From NCBI RefSeq assembly GCF_003015185.1, contig NZ_CP027860.1, positions 2,046,001-2,110,000 of the forward strand: a DNA stretch of 64,000 bases, read 5' to 3'. Origin of the DNA: Ahniella affigens (GTDB taxonomy: Bacteria > Pseudomonadota > Gammaproteobacteria > Xanthomonadales > Ahniellaceae). Below are positions 1 to 9,079 of this stretch, piece by piece. The position numbers and the translations under genes are program-made. Each line of letters starts with the position of its first letter. The first letter of the stretch is position 1. The notes under the pieces were generated by a model. That model saw only the letters and a list, made by a program, of their open reading frames with translations, was not told the origin of the DNA and ran no database searches.

Positions 1-1054
1 AGGTGGTGCTCTGATCCACGCGAAAGCGCAAGGCCAGCTGATTGACCAGAAAGCCGATCAGCGATTCGGTTTCGGCATAGTTGCGATTGGCGACATCGGT
101 CCCGACCACCAAGTCGCCCTGGCCCGACCATCGATGCAACAAGGCGACGTAGCACGACAGCGTCACCATGAAGAGACTGGCATTGGCCTCTCTCGCGATT
201 CGCTTCAACGGCTGCAGCAGGTCGTCAGAGATCCGGAACTGCAATTCGTGCCCGGCAAATGTCTGCGTAGCCGGGCGCGGCCGATCGGTCGGCAGTTCGA
301 TCAGATCGGGGGCGCCTCGCAACTGGTCCTGCCAGTAGTCCAACTGTTTCGCGAGGCGTGCGCCTTGCAGCTCCTGTTGTTGCCACACGGCGTAGTCGAG
401 ATACTGCACGGACGGCGGCGGGACGGGCGGGGCTCCCTGCAAGATCGCGCCGTAGTTGTCCCAAAGCTCATCGAGGATCAAGGTCATCGACCATGCATCC
501 GACACAATGTGATGCATCGCGAGCAGCAGAATGTGATGTTCTGACGCGAGCTGCAACAGGGTTGCCGAGAAGAGTCCGCCCTGCTCAAGATCGAATCGTT
601 GTTTAGCATGCTCGACGATCAGCTGATCCTGTCGCGCGCGCTGTTCGGGCTCCGGTAACGAGCTCAGGTCGAGCTGCTGGAGCGTTGGAACGATGCTGCC
701 GTCGGTTCGGCGCGTGGGTTCGCCCGCATTGAGCACATAGCGCGTGCGCAGAATCTCGTGGCGGGCGACCAGGCGATCCACGGCGCTGGCCAACGCTTGC
801 TGATCGAGCGGGCCACGAAGCAAGAGGCCGGCATGCAGATTGAAAGCGGCGCCCGTATCGGAGAAGCGATCCAGGAACCATAGGCGCTGCTCAGCCGATG
901 ACAAGGGAAAGTGCTCGCGATCTCGCGCCACGGGCAAGATGGCCGGTGCGACCTCGACAGGCTGCTGGGTGGCAGCACGTTGCTTCAGAATTCTCTCCAG
1001 CGCAGCGCGCTTTTCAGGGGAGAGTTTGGCAATTTGGTCCGACAAGGTACTCAT
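1..1054 (-). CDS. NRPS condensation domain, partial (runs off left edge)
   Basis: The 5' part of an NRPS gene, about 351 codons, open to the window edge. After a short helical N-terminus (MSTLSDQIAKLSPEKRAAL) comes a condensation domain with SSAEQRLWFLDRF near residue 50, the active-site motif HHIVSDAWS near residue 185, and the late motif IGFLVNQLALR at the edge. The motifs fit an L-donor (LCL-type) C domain that joins an upstream acyl chain to the next amino acid. The A and PCP domains must lie outside the window. It is the next gene after the KS-AT-KR-ACP protein, so it probably accepts a reduced polyketide-extended chain. There is no TubC-type docking domain at the N-terminus. The ATG at 1054 is preceded by a weak AGGAAC. 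The gap to the upstream gene is 166 bases and holds only a weak short hairpin (1193-1207). Confidence 0.88.
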   Translation of the reverse strand, partial: MSTLSDQIAKLSPEKRAALERILKQRAATQQPVEVAPAILPVARDREHFPLSSAEQRLWFLDRFSDTGAAFNLHAGLLLRGPLDQQALASAVDRLVARHEILRTRYVLNAGEPTRRTDGSIVPTLQQLDLSSLPEPEQRARQDQLIVEHAKQRFDLEQGGLFSATLLQLASEHHILLLAMHHIVSDAWSMTLILDELWDNYGAILQGAPPVPPPSVQYLDYAVWQQQELQGARLAKQLDYWQDQLRGAPDLIELPTDRPRPATQTFAGHELQFRISDDLLQPLKRIAREANASLFMVTLSCYVALLHRWSGQGDLVVGTDVANRNYAETESLIGFLVNQLALRFRVDQSTT

Positions 1055-1220
1055 GGGGTGTTCCTGATAGTTCGTGGCACGCTTGGCCCGCGACTGCCGA
1101 GAGGCAGGCGGGGCGATTCAGCGCGCCAGTGTTCAATGCGACATTTGCCACGATGATTCATGGGCGCCCGGGCACTGGGCGTTTGTGCGGACCAACTGCA
1201 ACAGTTGAGGCCCGCGCTGG

Positions 1221-4200
1221 TCATGATTTTTCTTGCGCGTTCAACAGGTCTTCGAGCGCAGATTCGTCCAGATCCGCAAGTTCGCGGACCAGATCCAAGA
1301 CCTCCGCGTCACCAATCACGGATGTCGCTTGCAGACTGATGAGGTACGCAGCAAGCCGCTCAACCACGGCGTGCTCGAAAATGGCGGAGATCGGCAAATC
1401 CACCTGACATAGCTTTCGAAGCCGCGAGCACAGCTGTGTGGCGAGCAACGAATCGCCACCCAGTGCGAAGAAGTCGTCTTTGGCGCCGACGGGTTTGGTT
1501 CCAATCAGTTCCTCAAACGCCGCTGCAATGACGCGCTCAGTGTCGGTTGCAGGCGCCACGTATCCTGACCGATCGACGTTTGGTGGTGTCGGCGTGCGGG
1601 TCTTGCCCAGGCCACGATCCACCCACTGCCGCCAGCGAGAGTCCATGTCCTCACGCGAAGCCTGGTAGACGCCTGGCGCCTCAGTGCCGAGCACCTGTTC
1701 GATCAAGCTAGCGACGTCTTTGCTGCTGAACGGCGCCGCCACCGCCGGGTCGGCACTCAGACCATCCCAGCCAATGGCATACCATTGTGCCGGGCGCGAC
1801 GCGCTCATCGGCCCCTCGACCAAAGCTTCCATGAATGCATTGGCTGCGGCATAGGCAGACATCCCGATGCCGCCGAGGCACGCAGCGAGTGACGACATCA
1901 GCACGACACTGCCGACGTTCGCGGCGGCTGTTGCCGATACCAGTGCTGCCGTTCCGGCAATCTTGGCAAGGTGGTGGCGTTCAAAACTCTCGGCATCGGC
2001 AGAAGCCAATAACCCGAGACCAGTGTGGTCCATGTTCGCTGCGGCGTGAATCAACAGATCGACGTGCCCGTAACGGTGCTTGACGTCGAGCAGAAGCGCC
2101 GCCAACGCATCGACATCGGACAAGTTGACGCCGTGATACGTCACGCGATCATTCAGCCGCTGCAGCGCTGTCAGCCGGTCCTGTACCGCAGTGGGCAATT
2201 GCGTCAGGGCACGTCGCCCGGTGAGGACGACACGCGCACCACGGTTGGCCCAGATGCCGGCAAGAGCCAAACCGATCTGGCCGGCGCCGCCCGTAATGAC
2301 CACCACTTTCCCGTGCCAATCCGTTTCGGCTGTCGCCGCGGCGACTTCAGCGTGCGCGAACGTGGGAACAAAGCGGAAGCGCCCGCGCAGTGCGACAAGG
2401 GGGACGATCGGCGAATCGGTCGGGCCGCCAAGTGCAGCATGGAGCGCGCGTGGATCGACCTGATTACCCAGGTCGATGACGCGACACGACCAGTCCGGCT
2501 CTTCTTGTGCCAGCACCGTTACCATTGCAGCCAGCGCACGTTGGCTTGGGTTGATCACGTCATCGCCACTGACCTGAAATGCACGTCGAACGAGCATGAC
2601 GAAGTCGGTTGGGGCCAATGCGGCAGCGCGTTTGCGCGCCGCGACCAAGTGGGCGAGCGCACATTGCATGGCGAGCAGGTTCGAGCCGGGCACGAATGCC
2701 GCCGTGTGTTGCAGCGGCCAGGCAAAAACAATCTGATCGACAGGCGGGGCGTCCACGGCCAACGCCGCGAAAAGTCGTTGGTAGTCTTCTGCCACCTGCG
2801 GGCGAATGGTGAAGGCACCGTTCAATCCGGCGAAGGTATCGCCCGCTTGCACCAGGGTGATGCGTGCACGGTCGCGGTGATCCAGCCACTCCGCAACCGC
2901 TTCGAATGACTCGCCGAACACGAGTCGATGACTGACCGGTTTCACAGTCGCCGCCGGCTTGGAATCGCGATTCCAGTTGCACGTGAACAGGGGCAGAGCC
3001 GCGGCGTTCATGCGGGGAGGCGGCAATTGCTGGGCATCACCCGGTTCCAGCCAATGTCTGGTGCGCGCAAACGCATACCCAGGCAAGCGGACTTTGCGCC
3101 GGGTTTCGCCAGCGTGCAGCGCTTCCAGATTCAGATCCTTGCCCGCCGCCCAAACGTTGCCAACGGCATTCAACCAAGTGGCTCGGGCGCTGCCGGAATG
3201 GCCGTCACGTGGCAAGCAACGAACGACTCGGTTCATCGTGACGCCGTTGACTCTCGCGAGCGAGGCGGCCGTGCCGGATGGCCCCAGGTCCAGGATCATC
3301 CACGAGTCGGGGAGTCCGCGGATCGTCTCCATGGCCGATCTGAATGCGACCGTTTCGCGCAGGTGGCGCACCCAATAATCGGGGTCCAAGACTTCTGCCT
3401 CGGTCACCAAACGTCCGGTGGTGGACGACAGATACTGGCGCTTCGGTGCTTGCCTTGGCGTGCGCGCAACCAATGCGCGGAATTCGTCGAGGATCGGATC
3501 CAGCATGGCGCTGTGAAAGGCGTGCGAGACGTCGAGCACGCGACCTTCGATGCCGCTGCCGGCTAGGCGTGCGAGCATGGCGGCGACGGCCTCGGTCGGG
3601 CCGCCAATCACACAATGCTCGGGGCCATTTTCGGCACAGAGGTCCACGCCAGTCAGCATCTGGCTGAGTAGCGACGGCGCGTCGATCTGCACGCTCGCCA
3701 TGGTGCCATTGGGTAAGCTGGCAATCATGCGGCTGCGCGCATCCAACAAGTGCAGCGCGTCCTCGACTTCCAGAACGCCAGCGACACAGGCGGCCACATA
3801 CTCGCTGAGGCTGTGACCAACCATGAGGTCGGGCTCGCCGCGCAGCGAGCGCCACAGCTGCGCCATGGCGTACTCGACGATGAACAATGCGATCTGCGTA
3901 TAGCGCGTGTTGTTGAGCGCTGCCTCGGCTTGTTGCTGGTCGGCGTCTTCGTCTGGATACAGCAAAGCGATCGGATCCCAGCCGGCGTGCTGACGAACCC
4001 ATGCTGAAAGCGTCTGAACCGTGTCTCGAAACACCGGCTCCTCGAGATACAGATCCCGGGCCATTTGCACATGTTGTGAGCCCTGACCTGGGAACAACCA
4101 GGCGACCTTCAGATCGCTTCTGGCCTCACGCTGAATCCAGTCGCCCGTTGCGAGGTTGGATTGGGAGTCGTATGCACGCGCCGCCCGGAATCGATAAGCC

Positions 4201-5663
4201 GGACGGCCAGCGATCAGCGTAAAGCTCGCGTCCGCGAGGATCGGCCGGTCGCTGGCGGTGAGGGCCTGGTCGAGCGCTTCTTGTAGCGGCGTCAGCGTTG
4301 CCGCATCTTTCGCTGAAGCGACGATCAACTGCGCGGGTCGCGAAGTCGACGCGGCCGTTTGGCCGGGCTCCCACTCGCGCAAAACGATATGAGCGTTGGT
4401 GCCGCCGATCCCGAACGAACTCACACCGGCGCACCGAGCCCCAGAGAGCGGCCAATGCTGGGTCTGATTGGCGACAAAAAAGCGTGTGCGCTCAAGACCG
4501 ATCTGAGGATTCGGCGTAGCGAAATGCAAGCTGGGCGGAATGGTTCCGCTGGCCACGGCCAATGCCGTCTTGATCAGTCCGGCAACACCTGCGGCGGCAT
4601 CGAGATGCCCGAAATTGCTCTTGATCGAGCCGATCGCACAGGCTGGCAATGCTGCATTCTTGCCGTGTGCTTCGGTCAATGCCGCGATCTCCACCGGATC
4701 GCCCAGTGGGGTGGCGGTGCCATGTGCCTCGACATAGCCGATCTCTGCCGGGTCGGTGCGGGCGATTGCCAGGGCTTCTCTGATGGCGCGTGCCTGGCCG
4801 CGGACACTGGGGGCCGTGAAGCCGAGCTTGTCAGCGCCATCGTTGTTCACCGCCGATCCGGCGATGACTGCGTAGATTGTGTCGCCATCCGCCTCGGCAT
4901 CAGCCAGCCGTTTCAGCGTGACGATGCCGGCGCCACTGCCGCTGATCGTGCCACTGGCTTCAGCGGCAAACGGCCGGCAATGGCCATCGGCCGACAAAAT
5001 GCCACCTTGCTGATAGTGATAGCCCTCGACTTGCTGTGCCTTGATGCTCGCGCCGCCAGCCAAAGCCACGTCGCACTCGAAATTCAGCAGGGCGGTACAA
5101 GCCGTGTGGATGGCGACGAGCGAGGTGGAGCAGGCCGTCGCGACGCTGATTGCCGGTCCGGTCAGGCCGAGGCGGTATGCAATCTGTGACGCCGCGAAGT
5201 CCTTGTCGTTGGCGATGGTCAGCGCCATGACGCCCATCGCCTCGATGACATCAGGGCGCGTTGCGAGCACTTGCTGGGCGTAGCTGCTGGATGAGACGCC
5301 CACGTACACGCCCACGTCGCCGATCTGGTCAACGCGCGCGTATCCCGCATCTTCGAGAGCGTGATAGGCGCACTCCAGCAATAGGCGTTGTTGTGGGTCG
5401 AGGATTTCGGCCTCGCGGGGGGTAAAGCCAAAGAACGCCGCATCAAAGGCGTCGATGTCGCGAACCACGCAGCCTGCTGGAATGTACGCGGGATCGCGAA
5501 TCTGCTCGCGGGGGACGCCGGCGGCAAGGAGTTCGTCGGCCGTGAATAGGCGAACGGATTCATGGCCCGCGCACAGGTTCTGCCAGAGTTCGCGCGGGTG
5601 ATCGGCATCCGGGAATCGACAGGACATGCCGATGATGGCAATTGCATTGTCGGTGTGACTCAT
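1221..5663 (-). CDS. Type I polyketide synthase module KS-AT-KR-ACP
   Basis: A single complete PKS module of 1480 aa that adds one malonate unit and reduces the beta-keto group. The KS spans about 5-430, with nucleophile Cys178 (VATACSTSL), EAHGTATPLGD and KSNFGHLDAA, so all three catalytic residues are present. The AT spans about 510-800 with FPGQGSQ, GHSLSEY (Ser618) and SHAFHS; HAFH predicts malonyl-CoA. A KR structural half follows, then the KR proper near 1115-1300 (ITGGAGQIG; Ser and Tyr in VLMSSLAA and SAYAAANAF). The ACP is near 1375-1450 (ALGGDSLLATQL). No DH or ER is seen, so a beta-hydroxyacyl product is expected. The ATG overlaps the stop of the upstream C-A-PCP gene by 4 bases, suggesting coupled translation. 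The acidic C-terminal tail (DESALEDLLNAQEKS) may serve docking. Confidence 0.95.
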   Translation of the reverse strand: MSHTDNAIAIIGMSCRFPDADHPRELWQNLCAGHESVRLFTADELLAAGVPREQIRDPAYIPAGCVVRDIDAFDAAFFGFTPREAEILDPQQRLLLECAYHALEDAGYARVDQIGDVGVYVGVSSSSYAQQVLATRPDVIEAMGVMALTIANDKDFAASQIAYRLGLTGPAISVATACSTSLVAIHTACTALLNFECDVALAGGASIKAQQVEGYHYQQGGILSADGHCRPFAAEASGTISGSGAGIVTLKRLADAEADGDTIYAVIAGSAVNNDGADKLGFTAPSVRGQARAIREALAIARTDPAEIGYVEAHGTATPLGDPVEIAALTEAHGKNAALPACAIGSIKSNFGHLDAAAGVAGLIKTALAVASGTIPPSLHFATPNPQIGLERTRFFVANQTQHWPLSGARCAGVSSFGIGGTNAHIVLREWEPGQTAASTSRPAQLIVASAKDAATLTPLQEALDQALTASDRPILADASFTLIAGRPAYRFRAARAYDSQSNLATGDWIQREARSDLKVAWLFPGQGSQHVQMARDLYLEEPVFRDTVQTLSAWVRQHAGWDPIALLYPDEDADQQQAEAALNNTRYTQIALFIVEYAMAQLWRSLRGEPDLMVGHSLSEYVAACVAGVLEVEDALHLLDARSRMIASLPNGTMASVQIDAPSLLSQMLTGVDLCAENGPEHCVIGGPTEAVAAMLARLAGSGIEGRVLDVSHAFHSAMLDPILDEFRALVARTPRQAPKRQYLSSTTGRLVTEAEVLDPDYWVRHLRETVAFRSAMETIRGLPDSWMILDLGPSGTAASLARVNGVTMNRVVRCLPRDGHSGSARATWLNAVGNVWAAGKDLNLEALHAGETRRKVRLPGYAFARTRHWLEPGDAQQLPPPRMNAAALPLFTCNWNRDSKPAATVKPVSHRLVFGESFEAVAEWLDHRDRARITLVQAGDTFAGLNGAFTIRPQVAEDYQRLFAALAVDAPPVDQIVFAWPLQHTAAFVPGSNLLAMQCALAHLVAARKRAAALAPTDFVMLVRRAFQVSGDDVINPSQRALAAMVTVLAQEEPDWSCRVIDLGNQVDPRALHAALGGPTDSPIVPLVALRGRFRFVPTFAHAEVAAATAETDWHGKVVVITGGAGQIGLALAGIWANRGARVVLTGRRALTQLPTAVQDRLTALQRLNDRVTYHGVNLSDVDALAALLLDVKHRYGHVDLLIHAAANMDHTGLGLLASADAESFERHHLAKIAGTAALVSATAAANVGSVVLMSSLAACLGGIGMSAYAAANAFMEALVEGPMSASRPAQWYAIGWDGLSADPAVAAPFSSKDVASLIEQVLGTEAPGVYQASREDMDSRWRQWVDRGLGKTRTPTPPNVDRSGYVAPATDTERVIAAAFEELIGTKPVGAKDDFFALGGDSLLATQLCSRLRKLCQVDLPISAIFEHAVVERLAAYLISLQATSVIGDAEVLDLVRELADLDESALEDLLNAQEKS

Positions 5664-8600
5664 GTCGGTGCTCCGACTGGGCGGGCTTGGCGTCGCTCGG
5701 CACGGTCCCGACTCGCCATCTGTCTGCGGGCGATTCGGTCATCGGACAGAGGCGCCGCTTCCAGAGCAGGATCCGGCGCGAGCAGATTGGCCAGATCACG
5801 GACGGTTGGGTACTTGAACAGGTCAGCGACCGAGAGGGCTAAGCCGCATCGCTGTTGCATGCGGTCCTGCACCTGAATCAGCAGCAAGGAGTGACCGCCG
5901 ACATCGAAGAAATTGTCATCGATCCCGACCGCATCAATGTCCAACACCTCACACCAGATTCCAGCGATCAGCGCTTGTTGCGGTGACCTGTCCGCCATAC
6001 CGGCGTCGTGGCTGCGTTCGCGGTGGGGTGTAGGCAGTGCGGCCATATCGAGCTTGCCATTGGCCGTGGTGGGGATACGCGGCACCGTGGTTACCGTGCG
6101 CGGAATCATGTATTCCGGGACTGCGAGTCGCAGGGACTTCTTCAAACTCGGCTCATCGGCCAGAAGGCCGCTCGTGGTGACGACATAGGCATGCAATTCG
6201 GCCGGATTGCCGTTGGCGATGACGACTGCCGCGCTGATGCCAGTCTGGCCGAGCAACGCACGTTCAATCTCGCTGAGTTCGATGCGGTGGCCGCGAATCT
6301 TGACCTGATTGTCGAGACGACCAAGGAACTCGACGCGGTGGTCACGCTGTGTCCGTGCCGAATCTCCGCTGCGGTACGCGCGCGCACCGGCGATGTCGGA
6401 AAAGGGGTCGGGCACGAATCGAAGCGCGGTTTGCGCCGGATCGTTCCAATAGCCGCGACCAACGGCCGGACCAGTGATCCACAGTTCGCCCGCCGCCAAT
6501 GGCAACGCCAAGTTGCCACTCGCATCAACCACATAGAGCCCGCAGCCATCGATCGCATGACCGATTGAGCCGGCAAACCCACCGCGATCGATCGCATAGG
6601 ACTCGACGCTGGCGCAAACCGTCGTCTCGCTCGGCCCATAAGCGTTGTAGGACTTCGTGATGCGCGCCCAAGGACGGACGTGCTCGTCGTGACAGGCCTC
6701 ACCGGCCAAGACTAACGCTGCCAAGGATGCTCCGGCAGTCGGAGACATCACGGACAGCGCCGTCGGTGGCAGCGTGACATGGGTGATTCGGTGCTGGGCC
6801 AACGCACGCGCCAGATCAGCGCCTGGCATCAGCGTCGGCCGCGGTTCTGCGACCAGCGTTGCGCCTTGCGCGAGCGCCATCAACAACTCCCAGATCGATG
6901 CGTCAAAGCTGATCGACGCAAACTGCAGGACGCGGCTGGTGGCATCTACTGAAAAGGTCTTCGCTTGGGCGCGTGCCAAATTGCCGATCCCGCTGGCCGC
7001 AACCATGACGCCCTTTGGCTTGCCCGTGGTTCCAGACGTAAAAATCAGATATGCGAGCTGGTCGGGATGGGTTGGCAAGCACAGGTTTTCGGCGGACTGC
7101 GTTGACCACTCGGATGCGTCGGTGTCGGTCTTGATGACGCCGAGAAAATTGAGCTGATACGCGGGAAGTCGGTCGAGATGTTGACTCTGGCACAGCAAAA
7201 CCTGCATTGCCGCTGCGTCCAGAATCTGCGCCAGTCGTTGCTCCGGATAGGCGGGGTCCATAGCCACCAACACGCCCCCAGCCTTGCTGATTGCGGTCAC
7301 GGCCACCACGTAGTCGATCGAGGCATCCATGCAGACGCCGACGGGGGTTTCCAGATCCACGCCCCAGTCGCGCAAGTGTCGCGCCAAGCGATTGGCGGCT
7401 TCATTCAGGGCGCCATAGCTGATCGAAGCTGAACCCGACTGGACCGCAATCGCCGCGGGCGAATGCGCCGCCCAATGCTCGACATAGCGCCCGATCGTCT
7501 CGCTTTCGGCAGGAAACTGGGTGACGCGCCGCGCCCGCTCAATCTGTACCTGCTGACCTGCGGGATCCAAAAGATAGGTGCGAATCGATGCATCCGGTGC
7601 AGCGATCACTTGCGCGAGGAGTTCGGAGTAGTGTCCCAACCAGCGCTCAAAAGTCGTTCGATCGAACAGATTGCACGCATACTCCAAATCGAGCATGAGG
7701 CCCTGCGCGTCCTCGCTCATGGACCAGGTCATATCAAACTTCGCGGTGCGTTCCGGCAGGGTGATGTTGGCGGCGGAATCGGTCGCTGTGGCGCCCGGCG
7801 TGTTCTGCATGATGAACTTCACTTGGAAGAACGGCGACACGCTCGCGTCGCGCGCCTGCACCAAATGCTCGACCAGTACGTTGAACGGCATGTCCTGGTG
7901 CGCGTAGGCATCTTGAGTGAGCCCGTGAACGCGCGTTACGAGCTCGGCAAAAGTGGGGGCACCAGAGAGATCGGCTCGCAGCACCAACTGGTTGACGAAA
8001 AAGCCGATCAGCGGCTCCCACTCCCGGCGCGTGCGATTCGCGACGTCGGTGCCGATGACCAGATCATGCTGCCCGGAGAGGCGATTCAACAGGACGTAGA
8101 AGGCGCTGAGCAACACGGTGAACAGGGTTGTTCCGCGTTGCTTGGCGAGCCGCTGCAGCGCCGCCGTCTGATCAGCCGGGAAGTGATGTTGCAGCAGTCC
8201 GCCGGGTGCGGTCGGATGGTGCAATCGTGGTCGATCGGTCGGCAGTTGCAGCATCGGTGCCGCTTGCAGCTGCGGTCGCCAATAGTCGAGCAGTCGCTGC
8301 AGATTCGGGCCGTCGAGACGGCTCGATTGCCACGTTGCATAGTCGACATACTGCAGACCCAACGGCGGCAGATCGGCAGCGGTCTGGCCCGCGCGAATCG
8401 CGGCATAGTGCTGGTGCAGCTCATTCAGAAAGATCGAGTTGGACCAACCGTCTCCAATGATGTGATGCATCGCCAGAAACAGGACTCGCTGACCGGCGCC
8501 GACATCAATGACGCGTGCCCGAAAGAGCGGCCCGCGCTCCAGGTCGAAGCCCGACTGCATTTGCGCTGCCAGCGCCTCTGTGAGCACGGACTCGGGTGAT

Positions 8601-9079
8601 TCAGTGGGTGCGGCCGAATTGGGCAGGGTGGTGCAGGCGAGATCCAGCAACGGCTGGTCATGAACGACCTGGTAGGGCACCCCGTCGACCTGACAGAACG
8701 TCGTGCGCAGGCTTTCGTGTCTTCGGGCGATGGCTCGAATGGCCGCAAACAGCGTCTCGACATCGATGTCGCTTGGCAGCGGCATCGCGCTTGGAATGAG
8801 GTAGGCGCTGCTGCCGGGTTCGATGCGATCCAGAATCCAAAGACGGCGCTGGGCATGCGAGAGTGGATACCGTTCAGCCTTGTCCGCCCGGGTTGGCGCA
8901 GCGAGTGCGCGCTGGCGGAGCAACGTCTCGGTGATGGCATCCTTGTGGCGGCCAAGTGTTGCGCGCAACGCGTCATCCAGGACCCCCGAGGGCGCATTGA
9001 CGCGAAGCTTGCCGTCGTCCGTCAAGGCGAGTCGAACACCCAGTCTGGCACAGTGCGCGATGGTCTGATCAAGATTCAC
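5660..9079 (-). CDS. NRPS module C-A-PCP, predicted Phe
   Basis: One NRPS module of 1139 aa. Residues 1-60 resemble a TubC-type (beta-hairpin) docking domain (LALTDDGKLRVNAPSGVL). The C domain spans about 70-490 with HHIIGDGWS near 208. The A domain spans about 530-1030 with FTSGTTGKPKG (A3), NAYGPSETT (A5), a Y-R-S-G-D form of A7, and NGKLD (A10). The PCP is near 1040-1110 (DVGGHSLLLIQV, Ser near 1061). Specificity residues read by hand are D-A-W-T-V-A-A-V-C plus the A10 Lys, one of the Phe-type codes (GrsA PheA is D-A-W-T-I-A-A-I-C-K). No epimerase is present, so L-Phe or a close aromatic residue is expected. The gene overlaps both neighbours by 4 bases. The docking domain pairs logically with the acidic tail of the upstream protein. 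Confidence 0.95.
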   Translation of the reverse strand: MNLDQTIAHCARLGVRLALTDDGKLRVNAPSGVLDDALRATLGRHKDAITETLLRQRALAAPTRADKAERYPLSHAQRRLWILDRIEPGSSAYLIPSAMPLPSDIDVETLFAAIRAIARRHESLRTTFCQVDGVPYQVVHDQPLLDLACTTLPNSAAPTESPESVLTEALAAQMQSGFDLERGPLFRARVIDVGAGQRVLFLAMHHIIGDGWSNSIFLNELHQHYAAIRAGQTAADLPPLGLQYVDYATWQSSRLDGPNLQRLLDYWRPQLQAAPMLQLPTDRPRLHHPTAPGGLLQHHFPADQTAALQRLAKQRGTTLFTVLLSAFYVLLNRLSGQHDLVIGTDVANRTRREWEPLIGFFVNQLVLRADLSGAPTFAELVTRVHGLTQDAYAHQDMPFNVLVEHLVQARDASVSPFFQVKFIMQNTPGATATDSAANITLPERTAKFDMTWSMSEDAQGLMLDLEYACNLFDRTTFERWLGHYSELLAQVIAAPDASIRTYLLDPAGQQVQIERARRVTQFPAESETIGRYVEHWAAHSPAAIAVQSGSASISYGALNEAANRLARHLRDWGVDLETPVGVCMDASIDYVVAVTAISKAGGVLVAMDPAYPEQRLAQILDAAAMQVLLCQSQHLDRLPAYQLNFLGVIKTDTDASEWSTQSAENLCLPTHPDQLAYLIFTSGTTGKPKGVMVAASGIGNLARAQAKTFSVDATSRVLQFASISFDASIWELLMALAQGATLVAEPRPTLMPGADLARALAQHRITHVTLPPTALSVMSPTAGASLAALVLAGEACHDEHVRPWARITKSYNAYGPSETTVCASVESYAIDRGGFAGSIGHAIDGCGLYVVDASGNLALPLAAGELWITGPAVGRGYWNDPAQTALRFVPDPFSDIAGARAYRSGDSARTQRDHRVEFLGRLDNQVKIRGHRIELSEIERALLGQTGISAAVVIANGNPAELHAYVVTTSGLLADEPSLKKSLRLAVPEYMIPRTVTTVPRIPTTANGKLDMAALPTPHRERSHDAGMADRSPQQALIAGIWCEVLDIDAVGIDDNFFDVGGHSLLLIQVQDRMQQRCGLALSVADLFKYPTVRDLANLLAPDPALEAAPLSDDRIARRQMASRDRAERRQARPVGAPT

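Noticed and set aside
1193-1207. The short hairpin CAACTG-CAA-CAGTTG between two minus-strand genes
   Set aside because: Six base pairs and no following T-run; too weak to call a terminator.
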